Assembly: GCA_907164885.2 (NCBI GenBank)
Contig: OU015490.1
Location: 232,908,241-232,972,240 of the forward strand
Length of the DNA stretch: 64,000 bases
Source of the DNA: Dolomedes plantarius
Taxonomy: Eukaryota; Arthropoda; Arachnida; Araneae; Dolomedidae
Direction: 5' to 3'
Positions within the stretch are counted from its first letter, which is position 1. Each line of letters begins with the position of its first letter. The position numbers were made by a program, and so were the translations under genes. The notes under the pieces were generated by a model. The model did not search any database. It had not been told where the DNA came from and saw nothing but the letters and a program-made list of their open reading frames with translations. Positions 12,401 to 20,732 of the stretch are shown one piece after another.

Positions 12401-14711
12401 AACCACCCTAGACATTGTCACTAAATGCAATTAGACAGGCAACTCCTGCATATTCAGGGAGTATAGTACCCATTATGTTTCTTTCCACAGGCATGATGTT
12501 ACTTATTGCTTAGTCATTACTGATTCAGGGAAAATTTCAGCCTATGTAAAGTGTCACTCACATCTCTGAATTTTCCCACAACCTCCTGAAAACATTTTAA
12601 CTCCTTCTACCATAATGGGGCCATCAAACAGCTTGTTCTCAGTTTCATATTTGCAACCTATAGTCTGTCAAACTTCTTTGTATCCGTGTAATTTAGTAAT
12701 TTTTTCATTAGAAACAACCGACAATATGTTGCAGTTGAAATGTCTGGAGACTAGTATGTAACATGCATTATAAAAATGAACTACAACCAAATCATAAGGC
12801 TCAAATAAAGATAACATAAGTCAGAAAATGAAAATATCTTACCAAGTAGCAAATCCAATAATGTTTTCATCTGGTGCAAGTGCAGCTTGGCATACTGGCC
12901 CTTCCTATAAATATACAGATTGGATAAAAATTAGAATTTTTTTCAAGGTAAATTTATTTATTTAGATATAAAGTAGGAAAGTAAAGTAAATATTGGAATG
13001 ATAGTAGATTAACACATTATATAATGGTGGATATATGACTGGTTGGTTGGTTTGCGGCAAAATGGTATCTTTTGGAACCTAAGAACTAAATGGACTTACT
13101 ACATAAAGTTGATTCCAAATAAATGCAAACACCTATATCTAGCATAGAATTCTAACCTGCAGATTCTACTTCTAAAGACTAGCACTCATGCTATTTGATC
13201 ATTGTTTAGCCTTCTCCTGAAGAAACTAGAATATGTTATGTACTTCTATACATAAAATGCATATAATAACAAGAAGACCTTAACAATGATGATACAATAC
13301 ATTAAGATAATACAATACACAAAATGATCTCATAATAAAAAACTGCCTCAGGTCACAGAGGTTGTGCGGAAAAAAAAAGTAAAAAGCATAAATCAAATAC
13401 TCTCTCTCTCTCATATTTATATGTAATTAACTGGGACAAATCAGTTAAATTCTTAATTTATCGTAAAAAGTTCTACTACATCTAGAAAATCATACATATA
13501 GAAAAGCATATAGCAGAAAGTAATTTTATAGTTTCTGCTGCCATCTAGTAACTGTATTTATTGTTAAAAACTGAAAAGAAAATGAGCAAGACACCTTTTC
13601 AGGATTTAGTGTCTTTTAGTGAGTATGCTCATAATGCTACTCCAACCTGAAGATTATTTGGCAACAGAGAAAAGAGTTTAACTTTTTAAGTAACACAATA
13701 GACAAAAACAATAGGCAGTCAAAGTGATATTGTCAATAAAGGGGTCAGTGACACGAAATACAAAAAATATTCAATTAGAGAGTTATTAAAGACTCGTAGA
13801 ATGTATCAAATATTGTACAGAATTTAAATATAAATAACTCAAATGCTCTTATTTAAAAAAAATATTTTATATCATTGTTTTTGTCATCATCAGTGTAATA
13901 ATAATAATTTGTAATACTTTCTAAAGCACTATAATAGATATAAATCATAGAAATGTAACTTTAGAGTCTTTTAGGTGTGTTGTTATACACTATGCAGACC
14001 CCCCCCCCCCATAACTAATCAGTCACAACTCACCACAGATAGCAACTTTTAAAAACACAGCATTCTATATTAGCTGGTATTCAAAAACATTTTTCACATT
14101 AGCGTATTACACATAAGAAGAAATTTCAACATTCTTCATATACATAAAATGCATGTTTTATATTATACATCAATAAAAAGATAACTCATACATTAAACAC
14201 ATGCCATTTAAGATATAATTACATACCTTTGCTGACAAAGTTTTCAGATAAGACAAATTATCATGCTGTAAGATAACTATACCACCCGCAGTTGTCCCAA
14301 ACACAATGTAGTGACGAGATATATCAAAACATGTGTACTGAAAGAAAAAATCAAATGATTCCTTATTTAATGTAAAATCATGCTTCTTAACAGCAAAGAT
14401 TTAAAATTTCCAAAAATCAAAATATATTTTAAACAGTGAAACTAATCAAACAGAACAATAGCCCATTTTAATGACAATAACAATTAAAATACTTTAAATA
14501 TAAAACACATTTAAGACGTTAAGATGTTTCTTTTCAGATCTTTATACACCTGAATAAATTTCAAAATATACATAAGCTTCCTATAACTTAAGATAATTTT
14601 TCTTACTTTCACTCTACTTGCTGTTTTTACTGGGGCAAAAACAGAATCTGCATCTTCTAATTCAGCTATTATGTACGAAACTCTAGGTGATGTCACAGTA
14701 CTTGAAGCCAT
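1..14711 (-). CDS. HPS5: HPS5-like protein, BLOC-2 subunit (5' half; 11 exons, runs off left edge)
   Basis: Spliced gene on the minus strand; HPS5 with HPS3 and HPS6 forms BLOC-2, a cytosolic complex for cargo delivery to lysosome-related organelles. Exons in transcription order: 14607-14711, 14227-14337, 12843-12904, 11447-11633, 8265-8408, 8024-8154, 4831-4957, 3915-3997, 3509-3592, 2986-3086 and 479 down to the window edge. All junctions are GT-AG and all phases agree, giving 538 codons with no stop. Recognisable HPS5 blocks from the N-terminal WD40-like propeller are [69 protein letters not shown] and SGIYIVNKL. The human protein is about 1,130 residues, so roughly half lies outside the window. 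The start at 14711 fits the family's N-terminal length. Odd points are the extra exon 8265-8408 and the tandem arrays around exon 2986-3086. Family call is strong; individual borders are by eye. Confidence 0.92.
718..832 (-). repeat. Possible tRNA-derived SINE fragment in an HPS5 intron
   Basis: On the minus strand it shows GGGTTAGAATCCC, close to a pol III B-box (GGTTCRAATCC), about 30 bases after a sequence that could be a degenerate A-box. No poly-A tail or target duplication was seen. Confidence 0.3.
1291..1765 (+). repeat. Diverged direct repeat, 350-bp spacing
   Basis: A block of about 110 bp starting TTTGATTTTTAAACAAACAA at 1301 recurs at 1651, both ending in an AATGGTACCTCATTTATC-type segment. 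Intronic; no coding content seen. Confidence 0.6.
2375..3016 (+). repeat. Tandem array, about 214-bp unit, 3 copies, starts inside HPS5 exon 10
   Basis: TGAGTC landmarks lie at 2511, 2725 and 2939, exactly 214 bp apart. Each unit carries the 3' end of exon 10 (antisense of VVLWSDD) with its splice donor, plus the start of the intron. The right border of the array is within the real exon. Confidence 0.85.
2986..3086 (-). CDS. HPS5: HPS5 exon 10, wedged between two tandem arrays
   Basis: 101 nt, phase 2 to 1. It encodes [17 protein letters not shown] and EVVLWSD, equivalent to the family's strand ending in LLWSE. The donor is an unusual G|GTTCAT. The last 3' part of the exon with its donor is duplicated twice downstream (copies near 2553-2590 and 2767-2800). 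The 5' edge with its acceptor is duplicated upstream near 3194. Confidence 0.85.
3070..3330 (+). repeat. Tandem duplication, about 118-bp unit, starts at the 5' edge of HPS5 exon 10
   Basis: AATCCT landmarks at 3076, 3194 and 3312 give a period of 118. The unit contains the exon 10 acceptor and the upstream intron, so a complete acceptor-like sequence is present twice. Confidence 0.8.
3509..3592 (-). CDS. HPS5: HPS5 exon 9
   Basis: 84 nt, phase 2 to 2. It is a weakly conserved acidic loop ([11 protein letters not shown]) followed by [10 protein letters not shown]. Supported mainly by phase agreement and position. Confidence 0.78.
3915..3997 (-). CDS. HPS5: HPS5 exon 8
   Basis: 83 nt, phase 0 to 2. 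It reads [17 protein letters not shown], corresponding to the family's strand ending in THQFK. Confidence 0.88.
4831..4957 (-). CDS. HPS5: HPS5 exon 7
   Basis: 127 nt, phase 2 to 0. It contains [12 protein letters not shown] and [11 protein letters not shown], a highly conserved HPS5 signature. Confidence 0.93.
5161..5905. mobile_element. Tigger-type (TcMar) non-autonomous element, 745 bp
   Basis: Terminal inverted repeats start CAGTGGTACCTCRACTTA and are flanked by TA on both sides (5159-5160 and 5906-5907). The interior has no transposase reading frame. TIR sequence and TA target are typical of Tigger/pogo elements. It lies in the HPS5 intron between exons 6 and 7. Confidence 0.8.
6141..7373. 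mobile_element. Non-coding inverted-repeat element, about 1.2 kb, unclassified
   Basis: The left end GGTACAGATGTGTTAGATG and the right end read in reverse (GGAACAGATGTGCCAGACG) form imperfect inverted repeats, each followed by TTGCCAA/TTGGCG motifs. No protein was recognised. A related left end recurs at 9653. The target duplication is unclear, so the superfamily is open. Confidence 0.6.
6868..7145 (+). repeat. Tandem repeat, about 76-bp unit, 4 copies
   Basis: GCGTATGTTTTAAA-type motifs at 6891, 6968, 7044 and near 7120 mark the unit; each has a GTTGAGCGTTTCTGTT-like segment. It is internal to the 1.2-kb inverted-repeat element. Confidence 0.8.
7540..7795 (+). repeat. Tandem duplication, about 126-bp unit
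   Basis: GTTGTTACTACTACATGTAA at 7553 recurs as GTTGCTACTAATACATGTAA at 7679; both units run through GATGATCACAGATAAATGACC. Intronic, non-coding. Confidence 0.75.
8024..8154 (-). CDS. HPS5: HPS5 exon 6
   Basis: 131 nt, phase 0 to 2. It encodes [20 protein letters not shown] and [10 protein letters not shown], matching the HPS5 family block around the motif VVQLD. Confidence 0.9.
8265..8408 (-). CDS. HPS5: HPS5 extra in-frame exon (possible cassette)
   Basis: 144 nt, phase 0 to 0. The acceptor is the CACAG ending at 8409 and the donor is the GT at 8264-8263. The 48 codons (starting [11 protein letters not shown], ending FKLSKLK) have no stop and join the neighbouring exons in frame. The human protein has only a short linker here, so this is a lineage-specific insertion between propeller strands or an alternatively used exon. 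A second acceptor at 8384-8383 would break the frame. Transcript support cannot be judged from DNA. Confidence 0.6.
8593..9373 (-). mobile_element. Rearranged mariner element with two 3' ends, 781 bp
   Basis: TA duplications flank TIR-like ends (GGAAAGTAA... and its inverse). The centre, 8876-9142, encodes on the minus strand a mariner transposase piece with the motifs [18 protein letters not shown] and [10 protein letters not shown], the latter holding a catalytic-type Asp. The transposase C-terminus ([10 protein letters not shown]) appears twice: minus strand near 8700-8790 and plus strand near 9190-9260. Both flanks thus derive from the same end in opposite orientation. Not autonomous. Confidence 0.8.
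8876..9142 (-). pseudogene. Mariner transposase fragment
   Basis: An open stretch of 88 codons covering the middle of a mariner transposase: [11 protein letters not shown], the second catalytic Asp within HDNACPH, then SLKWDVLD. The helix-turn-helix N-terminus and the third catalytic Asp segment are absent. Remnant inside the rearranged element. Confidence 0.85.
9653..9790. mobile_element. Solo end related to the 6.1-kb inverted-repeat element
   Basis: GGTACAGCTTTTCCAGATGC, then a TTCCAAG and TTTTGGCGA series, mirrors the left end at 6141. No matching right end was found before the CpG-rich repeat at 10147. Confidence 0.5.
10147..11390 (+). repeat. CpG-rich direct repeat, second copy split by a solo LTR
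   Basis: Copy A (10147-10252) runs from TTTTACTGACTGCTACAGCC through CTTTTCTGTAATGTT to CTTACGAGTTTC. Copy B starts at 10334, is interrupted after CTGTAATGTT at 10392 and resumes at 11312-11390. Both contain CGTAGCG short repeats. Copy A therefore preserves the uninterrupted order. Confidence 0.8.
10393..11311. mobile_element. Solo LTR, 919 bp, with 5-bp target duplication
   Basis: It starts TGTTAGG and ends CTCAACA (TGTT...AACA). The 5-bp duplication ATGTT is at 10388-10392 and 11312-11316. It has a TATA-like ATATATA near 10693 and AATAAA near 11114, consistent with plus orientation. No internal gag or pol remains, as expected after LTR-LTR recombination. It sits in the HPS5 intron just beyond exon 4. 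Confidence 0.85.
11447..11633 (-). CDS. HPS5: HPS5 exon 4
   Basis: 187 nt, phase 2 to 0. It contains the blocks [12 protein letters not shown] and [13 protein letters not shown], which are the best single match to vertebrate HPS5 in the window. Confidence 0.92.
11634..14226 (-). other. HPS5 introns 2 and 3 without recognisable elements
   Basis: AT-rich intronic sequence on both sides of exon 3, with short low-complexity runs (poly-C near 14000, CTCTCT near 13403). No coding or clear transposon signature was seen. Confidence 0.5.
12843..12904 (-). CDS. HPS5: HPS5 exon 3
   Basis: 62 nt, phase 0 to 2, donor GTAAG. It encodes [20 protein letters not shown], with the cysteine codon split across the next junction. 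Confidence 0.88.
14227..14337 (-). CDS. HPS5: HPS5 exon 2
   Basis: 37 codons, phase 0 to 0, acceptor after a pyrimidine tract (TTTCTTTCAG) and donor GTATG. It reads [18 protein letters not shown], the first propeller blade. Confidence 0.88.
14607..14711 (-). CDS. HPS5: HPS5 exon 1 (start codon exon)
   Basis: The ATG is at 14711-14709; 35 codons end at a GTAAG donor, phase 0. It encodes a short N-terminal strand ([18 protein letters not shown]) that aligns with the start of vertebrate HPS5. Confidence 0.85.
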
Positions 14712-15170
14712 GATGAGTTTGTTCTCACCTTAGTTTTAAATCACCAGACGTTTTATTGAACTGCAATATAAAAAAATGTATTCCTTTACCAAACGTGCTA
14801 ATATTTTTAGAAAAAATTAAAATAACAAATGGCATTTTACTTATATTAATAGTTTTAAGAAAAATTTGAAGGAGTTTTAATCAATCACAAATTCTTAAAA
14901 ATTCACCTGGACAGATCTAGGTCGTGAAAACTTTTCTTGGCGAAAATGTTTCAAGACAATTACTAATTTACATTTTCCAAACACAACGGATAAAATTGAG
15001 AGGGGCATGAAATCTTCAATGTATTTCCATCGCACTTGAAAACCTGGATTAAATGATTTCATATCTTTTTAACTTGCAAACAACTCTACATTTGATTACA
15101 TTTTCTATCTCTATCGACTATTTCTGCTGAAACGCTCGTCGGTTCCCGTTACTGCGAGGAAATCGAAAGT

Positions 15171-15180
15171 GTCACGTGAA
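15171..15180. promoter_or_regulatory. E-box / CLEAR-like site upstream of HPS5
   Basis: GTCACGTGAA, nine of ten positions of the palindromic CLEAR consensus GTCACGTGAC bound by TFEB/MITF-class bHLH-ZIP factors in animals. It is about 460 bp upstream of the HPS5 ATG, beside a short GC-rich patch (15130-15160). A promoter role is inferred from position and the lysosome-related function of HPS5. Confidence 0.4.
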
Positions 15181-15627
15181 ATGAGTCAAGGAGATAAAAA
15201 TGAATATTATTGGCAAATAAATTGAAAACTTGTTATCTTTTCCGACTCAAGATCAGCCTTGAGAGCTTTAAGCATAGGCGTAGCATGCTTCTAATTTTTT
15301 CTCTTTTTTTTTCTTTTTTTTTTTTTTTTGGGGGGGGGGGGGGAGGGCATGAATTGAAGTCAGTCAGGGCCCTCCTCCCTGCGTGTGATCGGTGGGAGGT
15401 CCTTGAAATATTAAATATTATGATTTCTTTTTAAATTGAAAGGCCTCAAAACGTGTTTTTAGGCTATCTGAGGACCCAAAATCTCTTCTACAACATAATT
15501 AATGAATTCGGCGGGGATATTGTGAAACATGATAACCAATAAAGTAAAAGTTTTATTTATCTTTTTTAGGATGTTTTACTTCACTTTGTCTTTTTGTTGA
15601 GTACTTTAGGCCACTAAGCTCTCCTAA

Positions 15628-15764
15628 GGGTCTGTTCACATAGAATCCGTCAGCACCAGCGTGAAATTTTTAACCAATCATATACCAATCATTGTTCCAT
15701 TTAACCAATAATCACCAACGAAATCTTTTACGCCCACGCTGACGGATTCTATGTGAACAGACCC
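15628..15764. mobile_element. Palindromic MITE, 137 bp
   Basis: GGGTCTGTTCACATAGAATC at the left is matched by the inverse at the right end, giving a near-complete hairpin with TCAGC further in. It shares terminal bases with the neighbour at 15922. Target duplication unresolved; a PIF/Harbinger- or hAT-type origin is possible. Confidence 0.75.
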
Positions 15765-15921
15765 TAGTTGTTAACGGCGGAAAGTACTCAACAGGTAAAA
15801 AGCAAAGTGAAATAAAACAACTTAAAGGTAAGTGAAGCTAATCATTTTCGTTCCCCGACAGGGCAAGTATGGTAAAGTAAAAACGCTTTCTAGTCAAAAT
15901 CAGTGCTTTTATCATTACCAA

Positions 15922-16107
15922 GGGCCTGTTCACATAGGAGTCCGTTGCGTTGCTTTAAGGAAAAGATGACGTTGAGACGAAAATAACCCAATCATATGCC
16001 TCCAAACGATTAGCCGTGAAATTTTTAACGCCTATGATTGGTCTATTTTCGTCTCAACGTCATCTTTTCCTTAACGCAACGCAACGGACTCCTATGTGAA
16101 CAGGCCC
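15922..16107. mobile_element. Palindromic MITE, 186 bp, same terminal family
   Basis: GGGCCTGTTCACATAGGAGT at the left and its inverse at the right, with arms of about 70 bp that pair almost perfectly. Internal arms differ from the 137-bp neighbour, so only the tips are shared. Confidence 0.78.
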
Positions 16108-16123
16108 AAACACTTTTCTTATA

Positions 16124-16870
16124 CACTGAGAAGCTACTTTATTATGAGCACCTGACAGTATTATGCAAATGAGCTACTGCATCACAGTGTTGCCGTTAGA
16201 GGGTGAGATAGCTATAAATAGAGAATGCAGGACAAGTAAACTATTAATTGCACTGCGTTGCTTGAGGAGATATGGGCAAAAAACATGATTTAACTGAGTT
16301 TGAACGCGGGGTGATTGTAGGTGCTCAAAGCGTCGAAACCAGTATCAGCAAAACGGCTGCAATTGTGAAGTGTTTGAGAGCAGCAGTTATTAATCTTTAC
16401 AGAGAGTGGCCTACCAAGCAGAAAACCGGGTCTCAACGTCAGGCTTGTGGTCGTCACAGATTACTGAATGCTCGATCTGAAAGGAGACTTGCCAGAGCTG
16501 TCCAGTCCAACAGAAGAGCAACAGTACGTCAAATAGCGGGGAATCTTAATCAAGGAGCAACTGCGAACGTCTCTGGGAGAACTGTTCATCACACCTTACA
16601 CCATATAGGCTATGGAGGCCGACGACCTTTTCGAAAGGCTCTACTTTCTATCTTGAACAAGAGCAGACGTCTCCAGTTAGCAAAGGAGCACAAGGATTGG
16701 ACAGTTGATGACTGGAAAATGGTCATGTGGTCCGATGAATGGCGTTTTCAATTACACCATGCAGATGGCAGGGTACGAATATTGAGAAAACAGCACGAAG
16801 AAAATGGATCCCAACTGCATTGCCACAACACTTCAAGCTGGTGGAGGCAATATTATGGTTTGGGGGATGT
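16124..16870 (+). pseudogene. Tc1-like transposase remnant
   Basis: A TA is followed by a Tc1-type end (CACTGAGAAGCTACTTTATT). The reading frame opens at ATG 16272. An N-terminal helix-turn-helix region is followed by WSDEWRF, the first catalytic Asp of the DDE triad. The frame then slips near 16800: LQAGGGNIMVWGMF is in another frame. The second and third catalytic residues and the 3' end are missing. Confidence 0.85.
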
Positions 16871-17632
16871 TTTCTTGAAACAAAGTACGAATGCATGTAT
16901 TGTTGCAATGTATTTTAAATGTCTATTTAACACATTGGTAAGCCTTGTCTCGTACTTTTTCATAGCAGCGCTCTTTAATTTAATAATAGTCTTCTTTCAG
17001 AGCACCTTGAAAATCTTTCTTCAAGTCCAGTTTCTCTTCACTCACTAACAGCAGCATTAATTCTTCTTCTATCGCCATTGTGGCAAGTCCTAAGAGGTGC
17101 ATTACTCAGAGGTGAACCAACATCACTCCCTTGAGCCATCTCCATGAGCCATGAGCCATAAGACACGAGTGTTTCCTTAAAACACTAAAGAGGGACGCAC
17201 TTCTCGCCTCTCCTTTGAGAGTTACCTATCGTTTTGTTTCTTCTGTTACCTCTCTAGTGTCTGTTGCAAAATGCACATATTGCAAATAAAAGCTGTGAGG
17301 GAACCCCCATGTTGATTCATTGTGGGTAGCTGTGATGGAATATGTCACGACTACACCTTGATTCAAATACAACGCGAATTTTTCTAATGTTACTCACATA
17401 CTTTCTGACACCCCCCTCTTCCCCCTCCGTACTGCCTTCCAACCACACACACACACATATATATTCACACTCTTTATAATTATATAATTACTACCTAAAA
17501 AATTATAAATTAATGGCAATTAATGTACAACTATTTTCTCTTATTTCGGACGATGCTTTTCTAAGGTCAGAAATTTCGTTTTGCAGTTCACCTATTTTGT
17601 AAGTATTATTTATTTTGTAGTATTATTTATTT
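16870..17632. other. Unassigned segment with a 32-codon minus-strand mini-ORF
   Basis: No family was recognised. On the minus strand at 17078-16980 an ATG opens MAIEEELMLLLVSEE and continues for 32 codons. Short acidic starts like this occur as first exons of some Harbinger-type genes, but this is weak. The segment separates two copies of a 53-bp Tc1 piece. Confidence 0.25.
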
Positions 17633-17685
17633 ATGCAGATGGCAGGGTACGAATATGGAGAAAACAGCACGAAGAAAATGGATCC
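17633..17685 (+). repeat. Second copy of a 53-bp Tc1 transposase segment
   Basis: ATGCAGATGGCAGGGTACGA to GGATCC repeats 16759-16811 with a single visible difference (TGG for TTG). It encodes DGRVRIWRKQHEENGS-type sequence. Confidence 0.8.
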
Positions 17686-19851
17686 TGCTCGTTATATAGC
17701 TATTATGTGCATAATTCTAATTTTCAACAGATTGCATTACACTTCATAAAATGTTAAAAATTAAAACCTAAAAATTTTCAATACCTTTATAAATATAAAA
17801 AAAATTACACTCTGTCACAAAAAAAATATATGCACCCAGAAGGAAACGAGCTACTATCAAGATACTTAACATGTATGTAGTGTATGAGGAGCAGGGGCGG
17901 ATCCAGGGGGGGGGGCTGAGGGGGCTGCAGTCCCCCCTTTAGGTCATGTTTTTTAATTTAGAGAAAGAACTCAAGATTACAAGAAGCAAAGAAAAAAAGT
18001 AACAAATAATACGTAGCGCTAGTGCCAACTTTTGGGTAAAGAAACGTTAAGTTTAAACGTGTTTGTCGATTAGAAGTGCGCCAGTGCAGTGCATTTCGCT
18101 TGAAGGTCAAGTCTAGTGTACAAAAATACGCCGCGACCCATCACCAGTCGCGCCAAGATCCCTTTCCCTGCCGTCGCACAGAGTGAGTGACACATAGACA
18201 GGTTCAGTGTGTGTTGACTTGTGGTTATTGAATAACGGGTCGCGTAATACAGGAAATTCAAACCCAAAACGAAGGAAATTTCAGAGAACTGGTGCGTTTT
18301 CGTATCGAATCAGGAGATCAGAATCTTAACAAGCATGCGCTCTCCAGGAAGCATGCGCTAATGCAGTGTACTCTAGTAAAACGATTCAAAATTAATTAAT
18401 CAATTGTTGCAGAACTGAAGTCCGAAATGTCATACTGGAACGAATCAAAGCTGAAAAATACCATAGCATATTATTTGATGAAACAACAGATGCTGCTCAT
18501 GATTCACAACTGACATTTTCCACACGCTACTGCTACGAAGAAAATGTTTATGAAGATTTCCTGGACTTTGTGGATTCCAGAAAACCCGTTGAAGCTTTTG
18601 CACATGAAGAAGACTTAATTTATTTAAGTGAACCCTCCTTGACTGGTGAAGTGATAGGAATTACTGTGCTTGGATTAATTAAAAAAATAATTTGGACTCA
18701 GAAAACTGTGTAGGAATATCCACTGATGGATGTAGTAGTATGGTGTCTGAGGTAAAGGGAGCAGTAAATGCTGTGAAACGTTGTACTGTCGACGCCACCC
18801 ATTGCCCGTGCTTAAACCATGCTTTGAATTTGACACTGACAAAGGCCTCTAAGAATCAAGAGGTCAGAAGTGCAGTCGACACCATAAAAACAGTTGTTTC
18901 TTTTTTTACAGCAAGCCCAAAGAGAAACTGTCTTAAAACAAAAATTAGGCAGACAGCTTATAGGGCTCTGCCAAACAAGATGGGTGGAACGCCACAACAG
19001 TATTCATTTGCTTTGTTCAAGTCTTCCAAAAATTCATGAAGTGCTTGAAGTTGTAAGTACTTAGAAAGAAACCGAAGCACTGTCTCTTTTAAATAATATA
19101 GTCACTAGTTCTTTCATAGTTTCCATAGCGTCTCTAGCAGACATATTAGCTATCACTCTTCCTCTTAGCCGGCTATTCCAAAAAAAGACCATTGACCAAA
19201 CAGAAGCCAGTGAAGCTCTTCAATCTACTTGTTCTACCTTGGAACAGAGAAGATCCGAGTGTGAAGAGTTTTTCCATGATGTATATCTTGTAGCAACAGG
19301 TTTAGCTGAAGATATGGGTAAGGAGGTGTCTTTGCCTAGTATTGCTCAAACGCAAAACAAACAAAAAAAACCCGAGTCAACCCCAACATTGTCGAGCTTG
19401 AGGAATTCTACAGAGTAACAATTTACATTCCTATATTAGACAGGATACTTCAAGATGTCAAAGATAGATTCCCCGATGACATTATGAAACTCCTTGAACT
19501 ATCAATCCTGATACCCACTTCGGTTGTTAAAATGTCCCCAACAAACCTAAGAGAATCAGCTAAGGTCTTGTTTTCTAGATTTCAGTTTGCTGTGGGGAAC
19601 ATTTCAAGTCATAGTGGGGTTGTTTTTAGCAATGAAGTTGCCCTGTCGCAAAACAAATGGTTAAATCAGTAACCAAAGACAAAAAATGAAGAAATTCCAG
19701 AAACAGGCATTGAAACTCTCATCAAGTGTGACAAAGAGGTTTATCCTGCAATACACGAATTGATGAAGATTTTTGCAACTCTGCCGGTTAGCACAGCTAC
19801 TGCCGAGAGGTCCTTTTCAACCCTTCGAAGGTTGAAGAACTGGATGAGAAC

Positions 19852-20732
19852 TAAGGATGTGACATCGATGCCGATGTTTTCAAAACATCGATGTTTTAAA
19901 CATCTATTTATTGAAGCCGATGTTTTAAACATCTATTTATTGAAGCCGATGTTTTTTTAACATCGATGTTTTGTGCTCGATGTTTTACGTTGTCTCGATG
20001 TTTTTTTTTAATGAAAAAGTACCGTAATTAAAAAAATTTAACATGTAGCATAATTTTCACACTGAGTAAATGTAAGTCTAAATTCTGAAAAGGACGAATA
20101 CAAAAGGGGGAATGATTCCTTAGCAGACAAATGGCAATTAACAACCAATGAACCAATCAGAGCTCTTGGAATGTTCCTGACACTCCAGAACCTTCCATGG
20201 GGTTTAATTTTACAAATAGTATATACACGAGTGCATCCATTTAAGTCTTTGTTTTGTGCTGGTTTTATATAAGTTGACGTTAATATTATTAATAAGATGC
20301 CTCCCAAAAGTACCGTTTGGAAATATTTTTACAAAACCTCTGACAAATTGGCGAAATGCAATATTTGCCTTAAGTCCCTCAAAACTTCTGGCAATACCAC
20401 GAATTTATCTGGACATTTGAAGGCAAAACATGGCGGTATTTACAACGAGAATTTTGAGTCGTCAATGTAGCCCAAAGCAACCAAGTTTTTGTCATTTGTG
20501 TCTGCCCAATCAGAGAGTAAAATTAAATCACCCCCTCCCCCCACGACTAACGGAAGTAACATTAATGTTAGAGATTACTAAACCAGTTTTAAAACATCGA
20601 TGTTTAAAAACATCCATGGTTTTTGAGCGATGTTTTATTAGCATCGATGTTTTAATATTGAATATCGATGTTCCAATATTGAATATCGATGTTTCAAAAC
20701 ATCGATGTTTTGTTATCGATGTCGCATCACTA
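19852..20732 (+). mobile_element. Nested hAT insertion, 881 bp, with subterminal AACATCGATGTTTT arrays
   Basis: The 8-bp duplication ATGAGAAC is at 19844-19851 and 20733-20740. Imperfect TIRs read TAAGGATGTGACATCGAT and TAGTGATGCGACATCGAT. Both subterminal zones hold many copies of the palindrome-like AACATCGATGTTTT, a typical layout for transposase binding. Removing it rejoins the outer hAT frame at WMRT. Confidence 0.92.
20297..20470 (+). CDS. BED-type zinc finger ORF inside the nested hAT
   Basis: 57 codons from ATG 20297 to TAG. Residues around 21-45 fit a BED finger: CNIC, then LSGHLKAKH with two histidines. This is the N-terminal DNA-binding part of a hAT transposase. The catalytic part is missing, though about 30 more codons (QSESKIKSPPPP) follow the stop. 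Could be a relic or a DNA-binding-only product. Confidence 0.7.
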   Translation: MPPKSTVWKYFYKTSDKLAKCNICLKSLKTSGNTTNLSGHLKAKHGGIYNENFESSM

